Shown piece by piece: positions 37,701 to 44,900 of a stretch of 64,000 bases of DNA. The translations under genes and the position numbers were made by a program. Position 1 is the stretch's first letter; each line of letters begins with the position of its first letter. The notes under the pieces were generated by a model that ran no database searches, had not been told where the DNA came from, and saw nothing but the letters and a program-made list of their open reading frames with translations. This DNA comes from Pseudomonas hamedanensis (GTDB lineage Bacteria > Pseudomonadota > Gammaproteobacteria > Pseudomonadales > Pseudomonadaceae), in the NCBI RefSeq assembly GCF_014268595.2, contig NZ_CP077091.1:1510501-1574500 (forward strand). The letters run 5' to 3'.

Positions 37701-38728
37701 AACGCCAGGTGCATGACACTCGCCACGCTTACGCCCAATTGCCGCGCCTGCTCGCGCAGTGCCTGGCTCAGGGCGCCGTCGAGCATCAATGAGGCTTCTT
37801 CGATCGAGTGCCCGTCGCCCTGCACGTCCCGTAACCCGCAAGGCAGTGTCGGCTCGTCGATATCGGCAAGCATTTCGCGAAAGAACGCCTCGTGGGCCGG
37901 CTCGTTCGCCCCCAGCCGCGCCCGCGCCAGGTGATCGCGATACGGCACCGCTGGAGCCACCTGCACGGTCTGCCCGAGCAAAAACGCCTGCGTCTCGCGG
38001 CGCACCACGTCCAGGGCGAGGTGATCCATGATCAGGTGATGAAACAGCAACAACGCGACCACACGGCCGTTGTCTGGATCGTTGGCGAACACCAGACGCA
38101 ACAGCGGCGCTTGCTGGACATCGAGACGGAAATGTTGCGGATCATGGCGGTGCAACAGTTGCTCGAGCACGTCACCCGTGCCGCTCGGATCGAGTTCTTC
38201 GCAGTGCAACGAAGCCTTGCGCTGGACCACTTGCAGCGGCTCGTCCAGGCGCTTCCAGATAAACGAAGTGCGCAGAATGTCGTGGCGGCCAATCATCCAT
38301 TGCAACGCGTCGGCGAAGGCTTGCAGACGCTCGCGGCTGTCAAAGGCGAAGCGTGCTTGCGACACGTACGGATCGCCCGCTGGTGCCGACAAATGCAGGT
38401 AGAGCATGCCCTCCTGCAGCGGCGCCAAGGGGTAGATGTCCTGCAGGTTCGCCGCACCGCCCGGCACGCCGGCGACGATGCGGTCGAGGGTGGGTTGATC
38501 CAGCGTCACCAGCGGCAGCATGTCCGGGGTGATGCGAAAGGCCGGACTCAGCCAGTCACCGTTGTGCCGGGCGACCAGCTCAAGCAGTTGCGCCTTGTGG
38601 GTGGCGAGGCTGTCCCACAACGCATCGTCCAGCGCGTCGTCACTGCCCAGAATGACCAGGTCTTCATCTTCCTGTTGAAGGCGGATCGCATGGGTGGAAA
38701 TAACTGCCATCAGTTCGCTGAAATGCAT
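25766..38728 (-). CDS. Lipopeptide NRPS B: modules 3-6
   Basis: 4320 aa from the ATG at 38728 (MHFSELMAVISTH); the frame also offers a GTG 12 codons earlier. Four C-A-T modules, with phosphopantetheine serines at 1095, 2154, 3213 and 4278 (all FELGGHSLLAV). Pocket residues: A3 (FDFSVWEIW) DFWNIGMVH, a textbook Thr code; A4 and A5 (FDAMAWEVW) DAWFLGNVV, Leu; A6 (FDVSVWEFF) DVWHMSLVD, Ser. All four C domains resemble dual C/E domains with HHxxxDH cores. C4 and C5 carry the upstream HH-x-x-x-x-x-GD motif; in C3 the first His is Leu, and in C6 GD is ND. No stand-alone E domain and no TE. It ends on a T domain, so chain transfer to NRPS C is in trans. Confidence 0.93.
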   Translation of the reverse strand: MHFSELMAVISTHAIRLQQEDEDLVILGSDDALDDALWDSLATHKAQLLELVARHNGDWLSPAFRITPDMLPLVTLDQPTLDRIVAGVPGGAANLQDIYPLAPLQEGMLYLHLSAPAGDPYVSQARFAFDSRERLQAFADALQWMIGRHDILRTSFIWKRLDEPLQVVQRKASLHCEELDPSGTGDVLEQLLHRHDPQHFRLDVQQAPLLRLVFANDPDNGRVVALLLFHHLIMDHLALDVVRRETQAFLLGQTVQVAPAVPYRDHLARARLGANEPAHEAFFREMLADIDEPTLPCGLRDVQGDGHSIEEASLMLDGALSQALREQARQLGVSVASVMHLALARVLGQLSGRTAVVFGTVLLGRMAAGEGGEDALGMFINTLPLRVDVGADDVRAGVLLTHRRLTALLGHEQASLALAQRCSAVAVPTPLFSAILNYRHSSVDEVAEIIDIAPGVQVLGARERTNYPLTVNIDDLGEDLRITALADIRLGAQRIADYLQTTLRGLVEALQTGAPTPLHSIGILPASEREHLLYGVNAPLAHFADTPLIHRQFEAHAQARPDATALIFDEQTLSYGELNRRANQLAHHLLALGIRPDQRVAICVERGPQMIVGLLGVLKAGAAYVPIDPAYPQERIAFTLQDSAPVAVLIQAATGTCVGASEVPQIDLDSPQLRAESEGNPHVAGLTSAHLAYVIYTSGSTGLPKGVMVEHRNVARLFSATADWFQFNEQDVGALFHSFAFDFSVWEIWAALAFGGQLLLVPQTVSRSPDECYALLCRSGVTVLNQTPSAFRQLVAAQGRSALQHSLREVIFGGEALEPGLLKPWFARVGNAGTRLVNMYGITETTVHVTYRPLQAADAQLVGVSPIGGRIPDLQLYVLDAQCEPVPVGVTGELYVGGAGVARGYLNRPELSAERFIRNPFSTTADARLYKTGDLARWAADGSLDYLGRNDDQVKIRGFRIELGEIQARLSACNGVREAVVIAREDSPGDPRLVAYWIADDEEPSVAQLRDTLLGSLADYMVPSAFVRLDALPLTANGKLDRKALPPPDSDAFARRGFEAPQGAIEHLIADIWQRLLGVEQVGRHDNFFELGGHSLLAVKLIERMRQHDLQCDVRVLFGQPSVAALAATLGATPSYVVPANRIEPGCTSITPDKLPLADLDQAGIDTVLASVPGGVANVQDIYALAPLQAGILYHHLATHAGDPYVLQAQFAFAGLAQIKTFVRALNSVIARHDILRTSVVWEGLEEPVQVVWREAPLTLERVDADGLAGDVLEQMQARFDPRHYRLDLKSAPLMRFAYTEDRANQRWVGILLMHHIVLDHTALEVLVTEMSDLMHGQTKDLLPAVQYRNYVAQARAGADDAAHAAFFRDMLGDISEPTLAFGVQDVLGDGSAVVDSELTVDEGLGQRLRALSRRLGLSIASLVHQAWAQVLAQVSGQQEVVFGTVLLGRLQGGEGADRALGMFINTLPLRVSVAAESVQDSVRATHDRLAQLLGHEQASLSLAQRCSGVAATLPLFSTLLNYRHSQPDAASVKWDGIEILCSRERSNYPLVVSVDDMGDGFLLNVQAVPQVDGMRVCDYLQTALHSLVTALEHTPTLPVEQLSIVSPGERHKVLFAFNDTAQPFPPAQTVQRLVEAQALANPQAWAAVQGEQRLSYAELNQRANRLAHHLIALGVQPDDRVAVCLRRSPQMLVALLAILKAGAAYVPVDPAYPRERIAYLLQDSDPVAVLAEASTRTLLGTVPLIDLDSDRWAQLSARNPQLPALTPAHLAYVIYTSGSTGQPKGVMVEHRTLENLVHWHAAAFDLRAGSHTASIAGFGFDAMAWEVWPALCVGATVHLPPAAIANEHLDELLEWWRAQPLQVSFLPTPVAEYAFSRELGHPTLRTLLIGGDKLRQFPGNPTFDVINNYGPTEATVVSTSGRIEAGQVLHIGRPIANGTVYLLDSRQQPVPVGVPGELYVGGAGVARGYLNRPALTAEMFLQDPFSDEPHGRLYRTGDVARWRADGTLEYLGRNDDQVKLRGVRIEPGEIEAALRTHSGVQDVVVLVRDGRLLAWFSERRAVDIADLRDHLQSRLPEALIPAAYVRVDAMPLTANGKLDRKALPEPDQSAWLSHEYAAPQGPLETALAQIWSDLLKVGQVGRHDNFFELGGHSLLAVSLIERLRQLGLSADVRVLFSQPTLAALAAAMGSGREIAVPANRIPRDCRYISADMLSLSELDQASVDCIVATVPGGAANVQEIYPLAPLQEGILYHHISAGAGDPYLLQSSLAFADIHRLHAFANALQMVIARHDILRTSVVWEGLPSPQQVVWRHAPLALEAVALASADGDVLAQLQARFVARQWRLDLGQAPLMRLVYADDPVNKRVVALLMFHHIALDHTALEVVREEMHATLLGHTEPLPAAAPYRNYVAQARHGASEQEHETFFREMLGDIDEPTLPFGLREVAGDGRDIESHVSTLPLELSQRLRAQARSFGVSAASLFHLAWAQVLAVTAGQPRVVFGSVLLGRMQGGEGADRALGMFINTLPLRVEVAEHGVGAALRDVHQRLAALLGHEHASLALAQRCSAVAAPSPLFSSVLNYRHSAARQTAEAAWQGIEFLAHDGRSHYPLTLSINDLGEGFDLAVLTPGEVGAQRVCELMQCALTALVSALEENPGQALNRLAILPPLERQRVLTQFNASATAFPPAQTVHRLFEAQVLLNPEAVAVQAGEQQLTYAQLDQQANRLAHYLLELGVRPDARVAISTRRGQHMLLAMLAVLKAGAAYVPIDPAHPAERIAYLLADSAPLALLVSGVDPGTVEVPVIDLGDERWHDLPEHSPEVEGLTADNLAYVIYTSGSTGQPKGVMVEHRTLENLVRWHAAAFDLRSGSHTASIAGFGFDAMAWEVWPALCVGATVHLPPAAIGNEHLDELLEWWRAQPLQVSFLPTPVAEYAFSRELSHPTLRTLLIGGDKLRQFPRNQTFDVINNYGPTEATVVATSGRIECGQPLHIGRPIANAKVYVLDAQQNPLPVGVKGELYVAGAGVARGYLNRDELTAERFLADPFSQEPGARMYRTGDLARWRTDGTLEYLGRNDDQVKLRGVRVELGEIEAALASHPALQEAVAQVRDGQLLAWFTARAPLDLDDLREHLQMRLPQALLPAAYVRLDSLPLTANGKLDRQALPEPEQNAWLSRQYEAPRGSVETALAQIWSEVLKVEQVGRHDNFFELGGHSLLAVSVIERMRQIDLSTDVRVLFDQPTLAALAAAVGSGREIVVPANGIAADCDHITPDMLSLLELDQATLDRIVATVPGGAANVQDIYPLAPLQEGILYHHITAAQNDPYVLHSRLMFASVERVEAFARALRQVMARHDILRTAIVWQGLTVPVQVVWREAQLPVEEVAFEQLTVDNLDLTEAPLIRLLYARDPATGQVAGLLLFHHIALDHTALEVVREEMQISLGGEQRSLPVPVPYRNYVAQARLGASEAEHEAFFRDMLGDVDEPTLPFGLREVNAGSGTCEEASLALPDALTQRLRAQARHMGISVASVFHLAWAQVLGATSGQDRVVFGTVLMGRMQGGAGADRGLGMFINTLPLRVDLGAQPVRAALRATHGQLTGLLAHEHASLALAQRCSRIAAPAPLFSAMLNYRHGSATPTQAHPAWQGIETLSSEERTNYPLTLNVDDLGTGFRLTAMTLAQVGALRICTYMEAALQALVGALEQAPQQPVNQLSVLPDAERQRLLFDFNATAVDYNLQQTLHGLFEAQVLRTPHAPALQMADQRLDFQQLNERANRLAHHLIGLGVQADARVAICVERSVAMVVGLLAILKAGGAYVPLDPDYPAERIAYMLADSAPVAVLVQGSTAARASALAVPVINLEHDSWHDLPADNPQVPGLTSAHLAYVIYTSGSTGQPKGVANEHRAVVNRLLWMQDAYALSAVDTVLQKTPFSFDVSVWEFFWPLMTGARLLLARPGGHKEPAYLSELIEREHITTVHFVPSMLDVFLAHGQTERCAALRQVMCSGEALPGSLVRRFKQQLPASQLHNLYGPTEAAVDVTAWSCAGPLQDTPDNTPIGKPIANTRMYILDAQQQPVPQGVVGELYIGGVQVARGYLNRAELSAERFLSDPFSQQAQARLYRTGDIARYRADGHIEYLGRNDDQVKIRGLRIELGEIQAGLTGIDGVHEAAVLAREDVPGDKRLVAYYTGLRLDIDILRAALLHALPDYMVPATFVHLERLPLSPNGKLDRKALPAPNQDSLNKRPYEAPVGEVEITLARLWGELLNVERVGRHDHFFELGGHSLLAVSLVGRLQQEGLEADVRALFEQPTLAGYAAITERMEIVL

Positions 38729-38920
38729 GGGGTAACCTGCTGTAAAGACGAGAAAAAGGCACACGCTGCAGCGAGTCCGTGCACGCGGCGCGCAGCCCGG
38801 AAAAGCTAAAACATCGGCGCGGTGCTGGCTGACATGGGAAGCCGGGACAAGCCCTGCTCTGGACAGCAGCGCAGACGCTTCTGCGGGCGCGCACCGGCCC
38901 CCGCAGATGCGTTTGGAGGG
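38729..38920 (-). other. Gap between NRPS A and NRPS B
   Basis: 192 bases, GC-rich after the NRPS A stop and more mixed near NRPS B, with CAGGTTA before the ATG at 38728. No T-run terminator was seen, so read-through from NRPS A is likely; an internal promoter cannot be excluded. The gap contrasts with the 4-base overlap between NRPS B and C. Confidence 0.4.
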
Positions 38921-41900
38921 TCAGAGCCGACGCTTGCGGTTGAGCTGCGGAATCGTGGTCGGCGCGATGTCGACCGTGTGCGTTTGCCGCGAGGTCTGCG
39001 CCGCCAGTGCCGCCAGCGTCGGCTGACTGAACAGCGTGCGCGCATCGACATGCAGGCCGGCCTGACGCATGCGCGCCACCAGGCTCACGGCGAGCAACGA
39101 ATGCCCGCCCAACTCGAAGAAGTTGTCGTTGCGCCCGACCTGATCAATGCCCAGCGTCTCGGCCCAGACCCGCGCCACGGCCTGTTCGATGTCGCCCTCG
39201 GGCGGCACGTAAGCGCGGCTGAGCAAGTGCTCGGCGCCGGGCGCCGGCAACGCCTTGCGGTCGATTTTGTCGTTGGGCGTCAGTGGCATCGCTGCAAGCC
39301 GCACGAATGCGGCCGGGACCATGTACTCCGGCAATTGCTGCAAGACCTGCTCACGCAGGTCTTCGATGCGCGGCGCAGCGTGACCGTCGCGCACGGTGAA
39401 GTACGCCACCAGGCGCTCGTCGCGCACCAGCACCAGCGCTTCGCGCACGGCGCCATGTTCAATCAGCCGGGCTTCGATTTCCCCCGGTTCCAGGCGCAGG
39501 CCGCGCAGCTTCAACTGGAAATCGCTGCGACCGAGAAATTCGAGATTGCCGTCCGCCTGGTAGCGCACCCGATCACCGCTGCGATACAAGCGATCACCAG
39601 CCACGAACGGGCTGTCAATGAAGCGTTCAGCCTGTATCTGCGGCAATCGGTGATAGCCACGCGCGACGCCTGCGCCGCCGATGTGCAGCTCGCCGCTGAC
39701 ACCCAACGGCACTGGCTGATCGTTGCCGTCAAGGATATACAGCCGCGTATTGCCCAGTGCCTTGCCGATCGGTACGACGCGTTCGGGCACCGGCTCATGA
39801 GGCTCCAACGTCCAGGCACTGCTGTCGACCGTGGTTTCGGTCGGGCCGTAAACGTTGTGCAGGCGCACCCACGGTAAGCGTTCGCGCACCGCACGGGCCA
39901 GCGCGACGGTCAGGTCGCCACCACCACAGAACACGTCGGTGAGGCTGATGCAGGCACTGACATCGTCCTGCTCGAGGAATTGCTGCAATAGCGCCGGGAC
40001 GAACTTGACCACGCTGATGCGCTGTTCGCGTATCACTTGCGTGACGTAAGCCGAATCGCGGTTGCCATCAGGACGCGCCAGCACCAGCCGCAAGCCAGCG
40101 CTCAACGGCCAGAAAATCTCCCACACCGAGCTGTCGAAGCTGAACGGCGCCTTTTGCAACAGCGCGCCGTCTGCGGTCGGCGGTCGAATCTGCGAGCCCC
40201 AGTGCATGAGGTTGCAAACACTGCGGTGTTCAATCATCACGCCCTTGGGCGTCCCCGTGGAGCCTGACGTGTAGATCATGTAAGCCAGGTTCGACGCATT
40301 CAGGCCCGGCACTTGCAGGTTGCCGCTCGGCGCGTCGTCCCAGGTGCTGCGGTTGAAGTCGACCACGGTAGCATCCGTGTCACCTAGCAAATTGCGAGTC
40401 GCCGCGTGCAGCAGCACCGCCACCGGAGCGCTGTCGCGCAACATGAATTGCAGACGCGCCAGCGGATAGTCCGGGTCCAGCGGCACATAGGCGCCACCGG
40501 CCTTGAGAATCGCCAGCAAGCCGATTACCAGCTCAAGACTGCGCTCGACACAGATCGCCACCCGGTCATCCGGTTGCACGCCTTGTTCGCGCAGGTGATG
40601 GGCCAGGCGGTTCGCCTGTTCATTGAGTTGTCGCCAGGTCAGTTGCGCGTCGCCGGCCTGCAACGCAATCGCATCCGGCTGACGTTGCACCTGCCGTTCG
40701 AACAACACGTGGAGCGGCTGCTCGAGCGGACATTCGACTTCGGTTGCGTTGAAGTGGGTCAGCAACTGCTCTCGTTCTGTCGGCGACAGAATCGGTAGTC
40801 GGTTCACCGGCAGATCCGAGTCCTGTTCCAGGGCGTCAACCAGCCCGCTCACGGCCATCTGCATGTACCCGCCAATCCGTTGCGCGCCGATGTGGGGCAG
40901 CGCCCTGGCAGTCAGTTGCAAGCCATCACCGAAATCGTCGACGCTCAAGGTCAGCGGGTAATTGGTGCGTTCTTCGTTGGCCAGGGTTTCGATGCCTTGC
41001 CAGTCCGGCCCTTCGGCATTGCCGTTTTGACGGTCGCTGTGCCGATAGTTGAGCAGCACGCTGAACAGCGGAGTCGGCGCCGCCACGTCACTACAGCGCT
41101 GGGCCAGAGCCAGCGAGGCGTGTTCGTGCCCGAGCAATCCGGTCAGGCGCTGGTGGGTGGCCTGCACGGCGATTAGCGCAGTCGCAGCGACATCGACCCG
41201 CAAGGGCAAGGAGTTGATGAACACGCCCAGTGCGCGGTCGGCGCCCTCGCCGCCCTGCATGCGCCCCATTAACACCGTGCCAAACACCACCCGCTCACGC
41301 CCCGACGTGGCCGCCAGCACCCGCGCCCAGGCCAGGTGAATCAGGCTCGCCACGCTGACGCCGAGCCGACGCGCCTGCTGGCGCAGACGACCGTCCAGTT
41401 CGGCAGCCAGTGGTTGCTGCGACTCCTCGATACCGCGGCCATCGCCTTGTACATCGTGCAGACCGAACGGCAGCGTCGGCTCATCGATATCGCCGAGCAT
41501 CTCGCGAAAAAAGCCTTCATGCTCCGTCTCGCTGACGCCAAGCCGCGCTTGCGCCACATAGTTGCGGTACGGCACCGCTGGCGGCAACGGCTCGCACTGC
41601 CCGGCAAGGCTGGCGGACAGTTCGGCGCGCAGTACTTCAAGCGCAATGTGATCCATCGCCAAGTGATGGAACAGCAACACACCGACCATCCGCCCCTTGC
41701 CCGGATCGCGGGCAAACAGCAAGCGCAGCAGCGGTGCCTGGCTGACGTCGAGGCGATAGCGGCGCGCGTCAAACCGTCGATGCAATTGATCGAGAACGTC
41801 ACCCTGGGCGGGGTCAATCCTGACCTCCTGTACCGGCAGTTCGACTTGGCGCAGAACCACCTGCACCGGCGTGACCAGCCCCTCCCAGACCACGGCAGTG

Positions 41901-44900
41901 CGCAGGATATCGTGTCGGGCCATGGCCTGACGCAATGCATCGGCAAAGGCTTCGACACGCTCCAGACTGTCGAAGGCGAGGTGCGATTGCAGCAAGTACG
42001 GATCGCCCTGCGTGGCGGTGATGTGGTGGTACAGAATGCCGTCCTGCAACGGTGCCAGCGGATAGATATCCTGCACGTTGGCGGCACCACCGGGCACGCT
42101 GGCAACCACGCGGTCGAGAGTGGCCTGATCCAGCTCGACCAGCGACAGCATGTCGGGGCTGATCGCGGTGCAACCGTCCGGAATGCGATTGGCCGGCACG
42201 TCGACTTCGCGCCCGCTGCCAACGGCCGCCGCCAGTGCGGCCAGGGTCGGCTGGCCGAACAACACCCGCACGTCACAACTCATGCCGAGCTGGCGCATAC
42301 GCTCGATCAAATTGACCGCCAGCAGCGAGTGCCCACCGAGTTCAAAGAAATGGTCGTGGCGGCCGATCCGCGTTACCTGCAACACCTCGGCCCAGATCTG
42401 TGCCAACGCCGTTTCGACGTCGCCCTGCGGCGGCGCATAGTCACGGCGAATCAAGGCGTCCGGGCCCGGCGCCGGCAAGGCCTTGCGGTCGAGTTTGCCG
42501 TTGGCAGTCAGCGGCAGCGTCGTCAACCGCACGTAGGCCTGCGGCAACATGGCACTGGCCAGGCGTACTTGCAGATAAGCGTGCAACTCGACGATGTCCA
42601 CGGGCCGGCGTTCGCTGAACCACGCCAACAACTGCCCATCACGCGCCAGCACCACCGCCTCCCGGACGGCGTCGTGGCTGCTCAGTACAGCCTCGACTTC
42701 GCCCGGCTCGACACGCACGCCACGGATTTTTACTTGATCATCACTGCGCCCCAGATATTCCAGCGTGCCGTCGTGCTGCCAGCGTACCCGATCACCAGTG
42801 CGATACAGACGCGCCTCGGGCACCTCGCTGAACGGGTCGCGCAGGAAGCGTTCGGCGCTGAGGTCTGCGCGGTTCAGGTAACCGCGGGCGATACCGGCGC
42901 CGCCAATGTACAGCTCACCGGCGATACCGATGGGCAGCGGTCGCTGCTGTTCGTCGAGGACGTGCACCGTTGCGTTGCTCACCGGTTTGCCGATATGCAG
43001 CGTACGGCCGACCTCTAATTTGCCGGAGGTCGCGACCACGCTGGCCTCGGTCGGACCGTAGTTGTTGATCACCTCGAACGATTGCGCGCGGTTGAACTGG
43101 CGCAGGCGATCGCCGCCGATCAACAGCGTGCGCAGGGTCGGATGGTCGAGCTGGCGGCTGAACGCATATTCGGCGATGGGTGTCGGCAGAAAACTCACGT
43201 CCAGCGGTTGCGCCCGCCACCACGCCAGCAGTGCGTCGATGTCTTCGCCGCCGTCCTGGGCCGGGGCCAGGTGCAGGGTCGCGCCCGCGCACAGGGCCGG
43301 CCAGACCTCCCAGGCCATCGCGTCAAAGCCGAATCCGGCCAGGCTTGAGGTGTGCTGGCCTGGGCCGACGCTGAAGGCCTGACAATGCCAGTCGAGCAGA
43401 TTACCCAACGCTCGGTGTTCGACCATCACGCCTTTGGGCACGCCCGTGGAACCGGACGTGTAAATCACATAGGCGAGGTTCGCCACGGTCAACCCCGCCA
43501 CCACAGGATCGGCGTCGGTGTCGGTCGGCCAGTCGCGACGATCCAGCTCAATCACCGGTACTTGCAGCAACGGCAAGCGGGCGCGCAAATCGCTTTGCGT
43601 CAGCACAGCCAGCGGTGCGCAGTCTGTGAGGAGATAGCTCAAGCGCTCGCTCGGGTGAGCCGGGTCGACCGGCACATAAGCCGCGCCAGCCTTGAGTACC
43701 GCGAGCAGTCCGGTCAGGGTATCGAGGCCACGCCGGGCGACGACGGCAACGCGATCATCGGGCTGAACTCCGAGCGCAATCAGATGCCGGGCGAGAAAAT
43801 TGGCTTGGCTGTTGAGTTGGCCATAGGTCAGTTGCTGCCCTTGATAAAGGGCAGCAATGGCGTCGGGCCGCTGCGCTGCTTGCGCGGTAAAGCGCTGGGC
43901 AATCGTCTGGTCTTGCGGGAAGTCCGCCTGCGTGGCGTTCCACTGCTGTAACTGACTCGATTCATCCGCGGTGTTCAGGCAGAACTCCGCCGTCGTCAGC
44001 GCGGGCTGCTCCAGCCCCTGCTCGAGAATCGGCAGCAAGCGGGCGCCCAGCGCTTCGACTTCGGCGGCGTCAAAGTATGCTTGATCGTAAACTAGATGCA
44101 GCCAGGCCTGATCGTTGAAGCGATTGCTGCGAAGGTGAACCGCCAGCGGTGTCGCTTCATGACCATTGGAGACTTTGACGGTGTGTGCCGAGGCCGCGCC
44201 ATAACGGTAATCGTGGTCGTCCTGCTCGTAGGACACCGAGACTTCGAACAGTTGGGCGCGGTCTTCGCGCAGCAGACCCAGCGCACGATTCATCTCACTC
44301 AGGGAAAAACGCTGATGGCGCAGATCCTGTTTCAGCTCAGCCGCGATGGACCGCACAAGGTCTGCAAACGGCAACTCGCGAGCGAAGCACAAGCGCACGG
44401 CGCTGACTTGAGCGAACAAGCCGAGGGTGGTTTTAAAGCGCGCACCCGAGCGATTGAGCAACGGCAAGCCCACCACCCATTCGTCACGCTGCGCGGTGCG
44501 GCTGAAATACACATGCAACGCCGCCAGCAACACGTGGAACGCCGAAGCGCCAAACTGTCGCGCCGACTGTCGCATGCGCTGGTGCAGCAATGCAGGCAAC
44601 GCTTGCACATAAGCCTGTGACGGTCGCGCCCCTTGACTGGAACGCTCACGATGACGCGGTAACAACAGCGGCTCCGGCTGCGAACGGTACTTGTCGAGCC
44701 AGTAGGCGCGATCACGGGTGTATCGCTCCGAGGCCTGATAACGCGCATCGTCGTGAATGAATTCGACGTAGGATGGCGGCGAAATCAGCGGTGATTGCCC
44801 CTGACTCAGCGCGCTGTAGATGTCGCCCAGGGACTTGAGCATTTGCCCGAAACCCCAGCCGTCCAGAATCAAATGATGGGCCTGAGTCGCCAGCCAATGG

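Noticed and set aside
38762..38764. GTG as start of NRPS B
   Set aside because: It would add a 12-residue hydrophobic stretch (CLFLVFTAGYP) not expected before a C domain; the ATG at 38728 has a ribosome binding site.
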